A DNA stretch of 56,047 nucleotides from CALEUX01 sp037439945 (GTDB lineage Bacteria; Bacteroidota; Bacteroidia; Bacteroidales; Marinilabiliaceae). The notes under the pieces are model-generated. The model was not told where the DNA came from, searched no databases, and saw nothing but the letters and a program-made list of their open reading frames with translations. The position numbers and the translations under genes were made by a program. This document shows, piece by piece, positions 34,790 through 45,428 of the stretch (position 1 is the first letter of the stretch; each line of letters starts with the position of its first letter). Location of the stretch: contig JBBIVA010000007.1 in the NCBI GenBank assembly GCA_037439945.1, positions 1 through 56,047 on the forward strand. The letters run 5' to 3'.

Positions 34790-37700
34790 ATGATTAAAGA
34801 AGAGTTTTTACAAATGTTCTTAAATTTGGCAATTTTGCTGATATTATCAGCGTTTACATATATATCCATAAAGTTTTTTGTTAAATCAGGGAAAAAGCAA
34901 AAACGCCATGGAATTCCAAAACAGCGAACCAGGGTATTAAAGATAATCCTGATATTGGCATATATTGTTACCATTATTGGTTTTACATCAAAATACCTAT
35001 TAGAAAAATTAAAAGATCAGGAAATTCGTAATTACCTTGTCTCCAATGCATCCATAATTGCCGATGGCCTGAACCCAAGAACGGTCCCCACGTTTGATTT
35101 TTCAGAACAAGACCTTTACATCCCGACTTACCATAGATTAATGAAGCAACTTAAAACATTAACCAAAACTTATAAAGGATATGAAATTTTTACGATTGCC
35201 AGAAAAAACGGGCTATATGTTTATGGGCCATCAGTTTCCGATATAGACTCAACAATTACAATATTGCCAGGCACCCGTTTTGTTGGGGCTACTGCTTTAT
35301 TGGACAGCATTTACAATGGAGGGGAATATGCCACAAAAGGACCATATTTTAATGGCAATCATTCAGTGCTTACCGGTTTTGGTGCAATATTAATACCCCG
35401 CTCAACAGAACCATTATTGATCGTTGGTTTAAGTATCCCTGAAAAAACCTGGAAAAAGGAGAAAACCAACGCGGGTATTCTCCCAAAATCCCTTACCATA
35501 ATTTTGCTACTTGTTTTAAGTTTCAGCTTTTTGGTTTTATCACGAAAAAAAAATGTTGAATTCTCCGGGACTTCATGGTGGAGGAGCCCTCCTGCTATCT
35601 TTGCTTTATCCTTTGGGCTAATTATTACTTTCCTTTTCTCCCTTTATATAATTTCATCTGAAAATAAACTAAGAAACAGGATTTTTAAACAAATGTCATC
35701 AGTTCAGGCATCACAAATAAGGAGTTATATCAGAAGTCTTGATGGCCGAATGAATACTGTCGCTCAAAATATCCAGGCGGCTGCCAATATTGATGACGCC
35801 ACATTTAAAGAGATTGTTTTACCGCTTTTTTCAAGTGAATTTATCCTTAAAGCAGGACTTATAGGGTTTCCTAAAAACAATAACTCCGAATCCTTATCCT
35901 ATTCTTCAATAAAATTTTCTGAGCCAAATGGAGATACCCTATTTAAGGTTGGACACCCCTTCCCTATTTTAACTAAAGAAACTGAATTATTATTATCAGA
36001 ATCTATTAGAACAGGCCTAAACGGATATGATGGCACATTTTTACTGCCTTCTTTAGAAGATGCTATATGCTTTTATTATCCGGTAAAACTCAGCGGCCAA
36101 ACTAATAACAGTGTGTTATTCATTATTGCCGAGCCCAATAATCTTTTGGCTGAGTCGATAGCTGTATTGGGGCCGGGAAAGGCCTATTTCAGGATACTAC
36201 AATTAAGCAGGAAGGAGAACAAGGAAAAGGATAAGATTGCCGCTTTTCCGCAAACAATGACTGTATGGGAAAATAATGAAGCCTTAGAGTCGGTTTATCC
36301 CCAACTAATATTTGGAAAATCATTCTCCTATTATTTTAGGGAAGGAGCACTTTTTAGAAAATTGCACCCTTCAATTCCACCTTTTTCTGCCCCATTAACA
36401 GGATTATTTTTAACATTATTACTGGCTTTTTTAATAGGATCAATGGGCACACGGAAGGCGATACTGGAACAGGAGGTACAAAGCAGGACCATGCAACTTA
36501 AAAAAAGTGAGGTGCGCTTCAGTCAATTATTCTCATCAATGACCGAGGGTGCCGCCCTAAATGCAATAGTACGTGATTTATCGGGTAACATTATTGATTT
36601 CAGGTTAATAGATGTTAACCCTGTGTTTTTAAAAATATGGGATTTTATGCGCGAGGATATAATTGGCAAAACTTCGATGGAGGTTTTTAATACTGGTGCC
36701 CCATTCAATCTGGACGAAATTAGTAAAGTAGTAAACTTAAAACAGTCAAAGCAATTTGAATATTACCATCCAGTTTCGGAAAAATATTTTCTTATATCCC
36801 TTTCACCGTGGGGAGATGATGGTTTTGCAGCAATTTTTTCCGATTTTACAAAACATAAACTTGCCGAACTGGCATTACAGAAAAGCGAAGAAAAATACAG
36901 GCTGTTAATTGAAAATCATATTGACCTGATTATTAAAGTTGATATGGACGGCAGGTATTTATATGCCAGTCCTTCATTTTGCAGAACATTTGGAAAAGAT
37001 GAAACTGAACTTATTAACCATATTTTTATCCCTCAAATTCATGTTGATGATATTGAAATCTCATTGAACCACCTTAATGAATTAAGGAAGCCCCCATATA
37101 AAAACCAGTTTCAGCAAAGAGTAAAAACCGTTTATGGCTGGAGATGGTTTTCATGGAAAAACAGCTCCATTATAAACGAGTATGGGGAAATTAAAGGATA
37201 TGTTGGTGTTGGCAGGGATGTAACCCAGCAAAAGGATTTTGAAAATATGCTTTTCGAAAGTCGTGAAAAACTTCAGGTTCAAAATCAGGAATATGCAATT
37301 TTAAATGAAGAATACCAGTCATTAAATGAGGAGCTAAGGTGCTCTAATGAAGACCTTATGCTGGCCATTGAAAAAGCCCGCGAGAGTGATAATTTAAAAA
37401 CCGCTTTCCTTCAAAATATTTCGCACGAAATAAGGACCCCACTAAACGCTGTTATAGGGTTTTCAGAAATGCTGTCACTATCAGATCTTACCGGGCAGGA
37501 TAAGGTTGATTTTGCAAATATTATTATAAACAGCAGCAGACAGCTCCTTAGTATAGTTAATGATGTATTGACCATTTCAACACTTGAAACCAGGCAGGAG
37601 AGGATAAATTTGTCGCCGGTTGATCCTAATGATTTGTTATTGGAAATGCAGGTTGTTTTTCAATCCAAAGCCGACTCAAAAGGCATTGAACTAAAATATA

Positions 37701-38071
37701 TAAATCAGGATACCAGCATTATAATATTACAAACCGATGAAATGAAAATTAAACAGGTTTTGAACAATTTAATAGGTAATGCTATAAAATTTACAAATAA
37801 CGGGTTTGTACATTTTGGTTATGAGATATTTGATTTAGAAGTAAGGTTTTATATAAAAGATACTGGCTTAGGTATTCCCAAAGATTCGCTTAACCTGATT
37901 TTTGAGCGTTTTAGACAAGCGGTTAACAACGATGCGGCAGTACATGGGGGTACCGGACTTGGACTGGCTATCTCAAAAGGGCTAATTGAGTTACTGGGAG
38001 GTAAAATTTGGGTGGAGTCGGAACAAGGTAAAGGTTCAACTTTTTACTTTGAAATTCCAATAAATAATTAA
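34790..38071 (+). CDS. Multi-TM sensor histidine kinase with two PAS domains
   Basis: A 1093-residue membrane kinase. TM helices at about 10-30, 50-68, 234-251, 267-289 and 535-553 bracket two extracytoplasmic sensor regions: 70-233 (PDC-like in length and pattern) and 290-534 (CHASE-like, uncertain). Then PAS 1 (about 575-690), PAS 2 (about 700-815, with VGVGRDVTQQ), a coiled coil rich in ENLQ residues (820-865), HisKA with His879 in NISHEIRTPLNAVIGF, and an ATPase domain (NLIGNAIKF, KDTGLGIP, GGTGLGLAISKGL). No receiver. The two sensor regions suggest two inputs. Located between the flippase and a glycosyltransferase pair; a link to glycan regulation is possible but unproven. Confidence 0.9.
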   Translation: MIKEEFLQMFLNLAILLILSAFTYISIKFFVKSGKKQKRHGIPKQRTRVLKIILILAYIVTIIGFTSKYLLEKLKDQEIRNYLVSNASIIADGLNPRTVPTFDFSEQDLYIPTYHRLMKQLKTLTKTYKGYEIFTIARKNGLYVYGPSVSDIDSTITILPGTRFVGATALLDSIYNGGEYATKGPYFNGNHSVLTGFGAILIPRSTEPLLIVGLSIPEKTWKKEKTNAGILPKSLTIILLLVLSFSFLVLSRKKNVEFSGTSWWRSPPAIFALSFGLIITFLFSLYIISSENKLRNRIFKQMSSVQASQIRSYIRSLDGRMNTVAQNIQAAANIDDATFKEIVLPLFSSEFILKAGLIGFPKNNNSESLSYSSIKFSEPNGDTLFKVGHPFPILTKETELLLSESIRTGLNGYDGTFLLPSLEDAICFYYPVKLSGQTNNSVLFIIAEPNNLLAESIAVLGPGKAYFRILQLSRKENKEKDKIAAFPQTMTVWENNEALESVYPQLIFGKSFSYYFREGALFRKLHPSIPPFSAPLTGLFLTLLLAFLIGSMGTRKAILEQEVQSRTMQLKKSEVRFSQLFSSMTEGAALNAIVRDLSGNIIDFRLIDVNPVFLKIWDFMREDIIGKTSMEVFNTGAPFNLDEISKVVNLKQSKQFEYYHPVSEKYFLISLSPWGDDGFAAIFSDFTKHKLAELALQKSEEKYRLLIENHIDLIIKVDMDGRYLYASPSFCRTFGKDETELINHIFIPQIHVDDIEISLNHLNELRKPPYKNQFQQRVKTVYGWRWFSWKNSSIINEYGEIKGYVGVGRDVTQQKDFENMLFESREKLQVQNQEYAILNEEYQSLNEELRCSNEDLMLAIEKARESDNLKTAFLQNISHEIRTPLNAVIGFSEMLSLSDLTGQDKVDFANIIINSSRQLLSIVNDVLTISTLETRQERINLSPVDPNDLLLEMQVVFQSKADSKGIELKYINQDTSIIILQTDEMKIKQVLNNLIGNAIKFTNNGFVHFGYEIFDLEVRFYIKDTGLGIPKDSLNLIFERFRQAVNNDAAVHGGTGLGLAISKGLIELLGGKIWVESEQGKGSTFYFEIPINN

Positions 38072-38348
38072 TTGATTATTAAAAATAAATAAGCCTGTTT
38101 GAACTATAGGTTTAAGTTTTTAACCCAAAGGAACAAATGCCATTTATGAAACAAAGGCCGGAGAAGTCAGTCAGGCCTTGCCGCATGGTTTAACAGGAAT
38201 TGAAAATGGGCTTAACCAAAATGAGTTATGTGGGATTTCGCCTATGAATAGTGAGAGGCTCTTCGACCTTAATCAAAAATTATTTACGGATTAAATAAAA
38301 TTATAATTGTGGCCATAGCGACAATTTACAATTTATCAATTTTTGTTT

Positions 38349-39608
38349 ATGCAAATTTTACATATTAACAGAAGTGATACAACCGGAGGTGCGTCTGTAG
38401 CCGCCATGCGACTGGTTACAGCTTTGAACGCTTCGGGGGTTGAAGCAAATATGCTTGTTGCCGAAAAGTCGGTCAAATCAGAAATGGTTTATTCTGTAGC
38501 AGGTACAAGGTTTGGCAATATAAGGCTGCATTATAATTTTATTATGGATTTGCTTGCATATTTGCCATATTCCAAAAACAGGGAATCACGGTTTGCCTTT
38601 TCAACTGCTAAAAACGGGTTTGACATTAGCCGGCACCCCCTGGTGATTAATTCTGATATTATACACATTCATTGGTTTAACCAGGGTTTTATTTCAACAA
38701 AAGGTTTGGGCAAGTTACTCTCACTTGGCAAACCAGTTGTATGGACATTACACGATATGTGGAGCTTTACCGGGGGTTGTCATTACACTGGCAATTGCAA
38801 TAATTATGAAAACACATGCAGGTTTTGTCCCCTTTTAATAAAAAACAGTGAAACAGATATCTCAAACAAACAGTTTTTGATAAAAAAAGAGCTTTATAAA
38901 AATGGCCCGTTAAATATAGTTACATGCAGCAACTGGCTGGCCGGTAAAGCTAAAAAAGCTTCGCTGCTCCAAAACAAAAAAATAGTGCCAATACCCAATC
39001 CTATTGATACCAATATTTATTTACCAAAAAAACAACGTGAGGCACGGGAAAGGCTAAACCTCCCACCTGATAAAAAAATAATTCTGTTTGGTGCCGCAAA
39101 CATAAATGACCCCAGGAAAGGCATGCTACACCTCCTAAAAGCCCTGGATTATTTATCAAAAACTGTTGATTTTTCAGATATTGACCTTGTGGTTTTTGGT
39201 AAAGCTACAAGTGGCCTTAAACAAAGCACAAAATTCAGGGTCCACATTTTAAATTACATAAATAACAGGAATACAATTATTGATTTATATAATGCTGCCG
39301 ATGTATTTGTATTACCATCACTTGAAGACAATTTACCTAATACGGTTATGGAGGCTTTGTCATGCGGACTACCTGTGGCCGCATTTAAAACAGGTGGTGT
39401 TCCGGAAATGGTGGATGATGGAGTTTGCGGTTCATTATCAATGCCAGGTGATGAGATTGGATTAGCCAATGGCATAAAAAAGATCCTATTTAACCCTGAT
39501 GCCACAATATACCGGTTTAATGCCAGGGACAAGGCCATAAAAAATTATTCGCAACATATTATAGCTAACAGATATATTGATTTTTATAAACAATTACTTA
39601 AACCATAA
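38349..39608 (+). CDS. Family 4 glycosyltransferase
   Basis: A GT-B glycosyltransferase of about 419 residues. N-terminal signature: ILHINRSDTTGGASVAAMRL; C-terminal donor domain: FGAANINDPRKGMLHLLKAL and the EX7E region DVFVLPSLEDNLPNTVMEALSCGLP. A cysteine-bearing insertion (CHYTGNCNNYENTCRFCP) fits the subgroup often found in polysaccharide loci. I start at ATG 38349, not the TTG two codons earlier. The following GT2 gene begins one base after this stop, so the pair is an operon. Sugar specificity unknown. Confidence 0.88.
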   Translation: MQILHINRSDTTGGASVAAMRLVTALNASGVEANMLVAEKSVKSEMVYSVAGTRFGNIRLHYNFIMDLLAYLPYSKNRESRFAFSTAKNGFDISRHPLVINSDIIHIHWFNQGFISTKGLGKLLSLGKPVVWTLHDMWSFTGGCHYTGNCNNYENTCRFCPLLIKNSETDISNKQFLIKKELYKNGPLNIVTCSNWLAGKAKKASLLQNKKIVPIPNPIDTNIYLPKKQREARERLNLPPDKKIILFGAANINDPRKGMLHLLKALDYLSKTVDFSDIDLVVFGKATSGLKQSTKFRVHILNYINNRNTIIDLYNAADVFVLPSLEDNLPNTVMEALSCGLPVAAFKTGGVPEMVDDGVCGSLSMPGDEIGLANGIKKILFNPDATIYRFNARDKAIKNYSQHIIANRYIDFYKQLLKP

Positions 39609-39609
39609 A

Positions 39610-40380
39610 ATGAATAGTGGCATTACCTTAAACGAAACCAATCCCCTGTTCAGTATTATTACTGTTGTTTTTAATGGTGTTGACACTATTGAAAAAACAA
39701 TATTAAGTGTAATAAACCAGGACTATAAAGCCTTTGAATATATTATAGTTGATGGAAACAGCAATGATGGCACCCTTCAAATTATTGAAAAATATAAAAT
39801 ATACATAAACAAGTTGATAAGTGAGCCGGATAATGGTTTATACTATGCAATGAATAAGGGGATACAAGTGGCCACAGGGAAATTCCTTTGGTTTATTAAC
39901 TCGGGCGACGAAATAGCTGCACCCGATATTTTAAGTAAAATATTTAGCTCCATGCCTTTGGCCGATATATATTATGGTGAAACATTAGTTGTAGATAACA
40001 GCGGAAAACCACTGGGCTACAGACGACTAAAACCACCGGCAATCCTTATGTGGAAGGATTTTAAAAGAGGAATGCTTGTTAGCCACCAATCGGTTATTGT
40101 GAAAAAAGAAATAGCTGATAAATATGATACAAACTTTAAATTTTCAGCTGATTACAAATGGGTGTTAAATGCTTTGAAAAAAGCAACAAATATTGTTAAT
40201 ACCAATATGGTTTTATCAGTTTTTCTTGATGGGGGCCTTACTAAAAAAAATATTATTCCGGGTTTAAAGGAGCGGTTTAAAATTATGACAGAAACTTTTG
40301 GTTTACTGCCAACTATATTGTCGCACATTCCAATTGGAATACGGTTTGTTTATTATTACATAAAAAACCGACGGTTTTAA
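39610..40380 (+). CDS. Family 2 glycosyltransferase
   Basis: About 256 residues, GT-A fold. It opens FSIITVVFNGVDTIEKTILSV and has the first acidic motif IIVDGNSNDGT and the second in WFINSGDEI (the DXD position reads GDE). HQSVIVKKEI and FSADYKWVL follow the family pattern of acceptor-site residues. It transfers one sugar to a lipid-linked or growing glycan in the cytosol. The frame extends upstream to a TTG inside the GT4 gene; the ATG at 39610 is preferred. Ends at a bidirectional terminator shared with yfhO. Confidence 0.88.
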   Translation: MNSGITLNETNPLFSIITVVFNGVDTIEKTILSVINQDYKAFEYIIVDGNSNDGTLQIIEKYKIYINKLISEPDNGLYYAMNKGIQVATGKFLWFINSGDEIAAPDILSKIFSSMPLADIYYGETLVVDNSGKPLGYRRLKPPAILMWKDFKRGMLVSHQSVIVKKEIADKYDTNFKFSADYKWVLNALKKATNIVNTNMVLSVFLDGGLTKKNIIPGLKERFKIMTETFGLLPTILSHIPIGIRFVYYYIKNRRF

Positions 40381-40421
40381 CCTGGTTAATATTTTTGAAT
40401 TTTTTCCGTGGCATTAAAAAA

Positions 40422-40445
40422 GGCCCGAATAAAACAATCCGGGCC
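40422..40445. terminator. Bidirectional terminator between GT2 and YfhO genes
   Basis: Stem GGCCCG (40422-40427) with CGGGCC (40440-40445). On the plus strand AATTAATTTTTATT follows; on the minus strand TTTTTAATGCC follows. It serves the two convergent genes. Confidence 0.75.
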
Positions 40446-40469
40446 AATTAATTTTTATTATTTAAAATA

Positions 40470-42992
40470 TCAACGCCCTCTGTATTTTCTATAGAAAAAC
40501 AGCCCCGTCAGAATAATTATTAAAACAGAACTGATAGCGGCAAATGTTTTTCCAAGGTTATATGATATCGGTTCAAACCTGAATTCAATAACGCTTTCAC
40601 CTATAGGCACAGGCAAGGCCCTTAAAATATAATTTGCCCTTAGTATTTCAGTTTCCATACCATTAATATAAGCCTTCCAGCCGGCAGGGTAATAAATTTC
40701 ACTAAATACGGCAAGCTGAGGAGATGCTGTTTTCGCTTTGTATTCAAGCTTGTCGGGATGGTATTTGGTAAGTTCAATTGTACCTCCGGCAATACCAATT
40801 GTAACATTCTCAAGATTCCGGTTAAAGCTGGAATGAATAATGGCTACCTGGGTTAAATCTTCAGATTTTAGGGCATCCAGTTCTTCTTTAACTCCTGAAA
40901 CAATTTTGACGTCGTTAACAAACCAGGCATTGCCCATTGCATAAGGGTTTGTAATGGGGGCCATTTCAGGGTGTACCACAATATAACGTGTGTTGAGCAT
41001 GTTAACCACGGGAGTTTGAGATAAAAAGTCTTCAAAACCTTCCAGGCTCCCTGTTTGCTGAAGGTGGGTTATCATTGCCCTGTAATCATCAACAAGGTAA
41101 TTATCTATAACATCCTGATACCTTTGTAATTTGGCGCCATGGTAACCCCCTATTGATTTATGAAAAAAACTGGTGTTAACTTCAGTAAAGGGATTTCTAT
41201 AAATTGTAAACACACGGTAATTAGGGTCTTTATCACGAAGAATCTCCTTGTCGGCAGTAGTGGGCTTAAATTGCTGACGAACCTCACGCGCAGCTACAAA
41301 ATCATCATTGCTTAAATATCTTTTATCAACCCCCCATAAGTCAATTAAAATAAGGATAATAATTCCGGGAATAAAATATTTAGCTGTTAGCTTGCCGGTG
41401 GCAAAAAACCATAATGACCCGCTTCCCAGCAATATAAAAACAAGAGACCTGAAAGCATCTGCTTTTAACAACCCTTCCCTGGCGCTAATAATTTCCTGTA
41501 TAAACAGTTCAATAGTGGTGGCCTGTTCGGGCGATTGAAGCTTTTGGGCACTCAGGGTTGCAAGTTCCTGTGAAGTTATAAAGTCGAAAAACATTGTTGG
41601 GAAGAGATAAAACAACAGGGCCAGCCCGCCTGAAAGTAAAAACGCGGAAATAAACTGTGCCGATTTTTTTGTAATAAATGATGGATTTTCAATAATTTCC
41701 TTTAAGCCGAGCAAAGCCAGAACAGGAATTGTTAAAGTTGCCACCACAAGTGCCATTTCAACAGTTCTGAACTTATTATACAGTGGAAAGTGATTAAACA
41801 TTAACATGTTAAACCCTTCGAAATTATTACCCCAGGCTAATAAAACAGATATAATTGTGCCTGCCAAAAGCCACCATTTCTCCCTTCCTTTATAAAAAAA
41901 CAGCGCCAAAACAAATAAAAAGCAAATAATTGCCCCAACATAAACCGGCCCTGAGGTAAATGGCTTGCTGCCCCAGTATTGAGATTGTTCTCCAACTATA
42001 GAAGACAATCTTGTGTCAACATTTTTTAAGGCATCGGGATTTGCAGATATTGGTTCTGATGCACCCCCCATAATGTTTGGGACAAGAAGAGAAAAAGTTT
42101 CCATTTTGCCGTAACTCCAGGCAAAAACATAGTCGGCATCGAGCCCAGTTGCCCTTTGGGTAAACACCTTTTGCCCGTTGTTGGTTTGGTTTTTATTTGC
42201 GGCTTCAATTAGTAGTTCCGATTTGCCCCTGATGCTATAATTACCATATTCGTAAGTTGTCCATAAATTTGTAATGTTTGGTAAAACAGCAAGTATTGCA
42301 GCCACTGCAAGTAACGCGGTCCGATTTAAATAATCCTTTATGGTTCTGTTAATTAAAGCCCTGACCATCTTATCAACGGCAAGTAATAATACTAAAATGG
42401 CAAGGTAATATGTAATTTGAACATGATTATATGCAATTTGAGCCCCAAGTGCAATTGCCGTAAACAGCGCTCCTCCCCACCGGTTATTGTTATAGGTGTA
42501 AAGAATCCCGCCCAAAACGGGGGCCATTAGGGCAATGGCATAAGCTTTTGTTATATGCCCTGCAATTATTATAATAAGATTATACGAACCAAAGGCAAAC
42601 GCCACGGCACCAGCAACACTCAGCCACTGTGAAAATCTCATGCTACGCATAAGAATATAAAATCCGGACAAATATAAAAACAGTATGGCAATGGTATGGT
42701 AAGGCAATCCTAAGCGCGAAAAACGATTAAGATAGCTGAAAAGGTTGGCAGATGAGTCGGCTTTGATCTGATAAGCCGGCATTCCCCCAAACATTGAATT
42801 TGTCCATTGGGCTTTATCGCCGGTTGCTTTTTCGGTAACAATAAGTTCTTTTGCCATGCCAATTGCATGGGTGTTGTCCATCTGGGGAAGTTGTCGCCCC
42901 TCAAGCACCGGGCTAAAATAGGCGATACTTACAACTACAAAAAACAAAACTGCTCCCGCGTAGGGTGCAATAAATTTCATTTTGTCAAGCAT
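40470..42992 (-). CDS. YfhO family membrane protein
   Basis: An 840-residue polytopic protein with about 13 TM helices, matching the YfhO family of GT-C-like membrane proteins. The first loop after TM1 carries the acidic segment MDNTHAIGMAKE, where GT-C enzymes place catalytic acidic residues, and a large C-terminal extracytoplasmic domain (about 560-810) precedes a final TM helix. In Gram-positives YfhO has been linked to lipoteichoic acid glycosylation; in Bacteroidota the function is not known, but glycan modification at the membrane is plausible. It ends at the shared terminator. Confidence 0.88.
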   Translation of the reverse strand: MLDKMKFIAPYAGAVLFFVVVSIAYFSPVLEGRQLPQMDNTHAIGMAKELIVTEKATGDKAQWTNSMFGGMPAYQIKADSSANLFSYLNRFSRLGLPYHTIAILFLYLSGFYILMRSMRFSQWLSVAGAVAFAFGSYNLIIIIAGHITKAYAIALMAPVLGGILYTYNNNRWGGALFTAIALGAQIAYNHVQITYYLAILVLLLAVDKMVRALINRTIKDYLNRTALLAVAAILAVLPNITNLWTTYEYGNYSIRGKSELLIEAANKNQTNNGQKVFTQRATGLDADYVFAWSYGKMETFSLLVPNIMGGASEPISANPDALKNVDTRLSSIVGEQSQYWGSKPFTSGPVYVGAIICFLFVLALFFYKGREKWWLLAGTIISVLLAWGNNFEGFNMLMFNHFPLYNKFRTVEMALVVATLTIPVLALLGLKEIIENPSFITKKSAQFISAFLLSGGLALLFYLFPTMFFDFITSQELATLSAQKLQSPEQATTIELFIQEIISAREGLLKADAFRSLVFILLGSGSLWFFATGKLTAKYFIPGIIILILIDLWGVDKRYLSNDDFVAAREVRQQFKPTTADKEILRDKDPNYRVFTIYRNPFTEVNTSFFHKSIGGYHGAKLQRYQDVIDNYLVDDYRAMITHLQQTGSLEGFEDFLSQTPVVNMLNTRYIVVHPEMAPITNPYAMGNAWFVNDVKIVSGVKEELDALKSEDLTQVAIIHSSFNRNLENVTIGIAGGTIELTKYHPDKLEYKAKTASPQLAVFSEIYYPAGWKAYINGMETEILRANYILRALPVPIGESVIEFRFEPISYNLGKTFAAISSVLIIILTGLFFYRKYRGR

Positions 42993-43062
42993 TTCACTAA
43001 AGTATATTTGTTAAAGGTGGTGAAAGATACTAATATCAACAACAAACAGCAAAACACCGGAT

Positions 43063-44409
43063 TTAAAGCTTCAATCGCTTATCGGTAAGTCCTATACCAT
43101 TAATTTTCCGAAACAGATCAAGGGCATATACATCAGTCATTCCGGAAACAAAATCGAGAACCGTTTGAATTTTCTGGTAAACAGGGGCATTGCCAACAAC
43201 CCTGTATTGTGATGGTATAAAGGGTAATATCAACCCTGAATAATGGTCGCCGGGATTCATTACCGCATTGGTGAACTCATTTAACAATGAGCCAAGAATT
43301 TTAAACCCGGCAACCTCAATTTCAACTACCGATGGATGCTTATAGATTATTCCTGCCCCGGTATCAATACACTGTTTCATTGCCATGGCAGGAATTCCGG
43401 TCAATTGTTTTATTAATGACCCATTAAAGGTTCCGTTAAGGATTTTGTTGTGGTTTTGCTTAAAAACATCAGTACACAAACCAACCAATTTTCCTATAAC
43501 TCCGGCTCTTAAAAATGCAATTTGTTCGTTTGGGTCGGTTACTTCACTAAAAACCCTGTTTATTTTACCAAGGCGGGCTTTATCATCCTGACCATCAAAA
43601 AATGCAAGAAAAAGTTCTTTTGTGTCGCGGGTTGAAATAATTCCCAGCTTATGGGCGTCTTCAATATCCATAACCTGGTAGCAAATATCATCAGCGGCTT
43701 CAACAAGGAACACCAGTGGGTGCCTAACAAATACACCGTTGTTTCCCGGATCTTCATTTATCCCTAGTTCATTTGCGATTTCGTAAAAACTGTTTTTTTC
43801 GGACTGAAAGAAACCATATTTTTTTCGTTGTGGAGTACCCGATGTATATGGATATTTAACTATTGCTGCAACAGTTGTATAGGTAAGGGCAAATCCCCCC
43901 CTGCGCCGGCCGGCAAACTGATGGACCAATAACCGGAAAGCGTTGGCGTTTCCTTCAAAGTCAATAAAATCATTCCATGTTGAACAGTCGGCAACCTCAT
44001 CTCGATAACGCCGGCCTTCCCCATTTTTAAAGAAGTCGGAAATTGCCTTTTCCCCACTGTGCCCAAACGGCGGGTTACCCATATCATGGGCAAGGCAGGC
44101 TGCTGCGGTTACAGCGCCAAGCTCTTCGGCCAAGGGGCTATTCACCATTTTTGAATCAACCAAATAGCGTGATATGTTATTACCAAGCGAACGACCCACG
44201 CTTGCAACTTCAAGACTGTGGGTTAAACGGTTGTGCACAAAAATGCTACCGGGAAGAGGAAAAACCTGGGTTTTATCCTGTAGCCTCCTGAATGGAGATG
44301 AAAAAATCAACCTGTCAAAGTCCCTTTGAAACTGGGTACGGTCATGATGATCAGAGTCGAGGTTGTCCTGCCCTGTCCTTTTGGTCGATAATAGTTCCTC
44401 CCAGTTCAT
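43063..44409 (-). CDS. dgt: Deoxyguanosinetriphosphate triphosphohydrolase
   Basis: HD-domain enzyme that hydrolyses dGTP to deoxyguanosine and triphosphate; some members also limit phage replication. About 448 residues from the ATG at 44409. Metal ligands: His64 in RLTHSLEVA and the HD pair 108-109 in CLAHDMGNPPFGHSGE. The early RTQFQRDFDRLIFSSPFRRLQDKTQVF is highly characteristic. The frame is open seven codons further, but MNWEELLS is the usual start. Length and motif spacing are those of the long dGTPase type. Confidence 0.94.
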   Translation of the reverse strand: MNWEELLSTKRTGQDNLDSDHHDRTQFQRDFDRLIFSSPFRRLQDKTQVFPLPGSIFVHNRLTHSLEVASVGRSLGNNISRYLVDSKMVNSPLAEELGAVTAAACLAHDMGNPPFGHSGEKAISDFFKNGEGRRYRDEVADCSTWNDFIDFEGNANAFRLLVHQFAGRRRGGFALTYTTVAAIVKYPYTSGTPQRKKYGFFQSEKNSFYEIANELGINEDPGNNGVFVRHPLVFLVEAADDICYQVMDIEDAHKLGIISTRDTKELFLAFFDGQDDKARLGKINRVFSEVTDPNEQIAFLRAGVIGKLVGLCTDVFKQNHNKILNGTFNGSLIKQLTGIPAMAMKQCIDTGAGIIYKHPSVVEIEVAGFKILGSLLNEFTNAVMNPGDHYSGLILPFIPSQYRVVGNAPVYQKIQTVLDFVSGMTDVYALDLFRKINGIGLTDKRLKL

Positions 44410-44545
44410 TTGTGTGTAAATTATTGTCAATTAATGATGCTGTTTTTAATAAAGAAATGCAATATGCACCATTTTTAATTATGTTGGCTACGCATGTTCC
44501 TTATTATCATCATATTCTTGTCGCTTTCACGCTTATTATTTTTCC

Positions 44546-45277
44546 TTAATAAATGGTTGTTCTATATTGTTTCATCTCTTTGGCATATTGTTTTGCCCTG
44601 CCATTGGTGCAACGATTTAACAAGCCCCAGAAGGCCGGGCCATGATTTTTTTCAACGGTATGGCACAACTCGTGCAATACAACATAATCAACCAAATGTT
44701 CAGGAAGCCTCATTAAATGGAGGTTATAATTGATATTATTTGCCGAAGAGCAGCTTCCCCAACGGGTTTTTAAGTTTTTTATAAATACCCTGTTTACCCT
44801 GAAATTGTTTTGGCAGGCAAATGAATTTGTTTTGGCAGGCAATACTCTTTTAGCCTCACGCCGCATGGCCTCCTCAATACCATAACGAATGGCGTCCTGT
44901 ATAGGCGAATGGGTAACAGGCAGGTGGGAGGGATAAAAAACATTTAAACGCCCGTCTTTTAATTGTAACCGTACATCGGGACGATTTGATTTTTGAATTG
45001 ATAATGAAAAACTTCTTGTTTGAAAAAAAGTGTTTTCATCAAAAATGGTTAATTTACCTTCCCTGCTTTCAATTTTTGCCACAGCTTTTTTTAACCATCC
45101 TTTTTTTTCTTCGACAAAAGCCCTGGCCCTGTCAATGGAGAAACCCTGTGGAAAAGAGACCTGCACCCCTTCAAAGGGTTTTACCCTTATTGATAGCCTT
45201 TTGCAGCGCTTGTCAGGCCTGAAAAGAACGGGGCCAACACCATCAATGTTTTGTAGTGAAGGATTAATAGATTTCAT
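44546..45277 (-). CDS. YgjP-type (DUF45) metal-dependent hydrolase
   Basis: A 243-residue zincin-like protein. The metal site HELCH (His202, Glu203, His206) is followed by a third ligand His212 in KNHGPAFW, the HExxH+H pattern of YgjP/DUF45 proteins. The upstream motif TRWGSCSSANNINYNLHL is the family's second conserved block. Related proteins are predicted peptidases; substrate unknown. Separate transcript: a candidate -7 box lies 21 bp upstream. Confidence 0.88.
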   Translation of the reverse strand: MKSINPSLQNIDGVGPVLFRPDKRCKRLSIRVKPFEGVQVSFPQGFSIDRARAFVEEKKGWLKKAVAKIESREGKLTIFDENTFFQTRSFSLSIQKSNRPDVRLQLKDGRLNVFYPSHLPVTHSPIQDAIRYGIEEAMRREAKRVLPAKTNSFACQNNFRVNRVFIKNLKTRWGSCSSANNINYNLHLMRLPEHLVDYVVLHELCHTVEKNHGPAFWGLLNRCTNGRAKQYAKEMKQYRTTIY

Positions 45278-45298
45278 GAAAAAATTATCAAACTAACG

Positions 45299-45306
45299 CA
45301 AAGATA
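45299..45306 (-). promoter_or_regulatory. Candidate promoter, -7 box TATCTTTG
   Basis: TATCTTTG on the minus strand is an excellent match to TAnnTTTG and lies 21 bp before the DUF45 hydrolase ATG, giving a short leader. Confidence 0.5.
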
Positions 45307-45428
45307 ATTTTTTATCTTATGTAATTATATTTTGTTACTTCCTTAAATTCTCTATAATAGTTGACTTTTTATGCAGTTATACAATATCAAAAAAATAGTT
45401 ACCACAGTTTATTCAAATAGTGGTTCAG

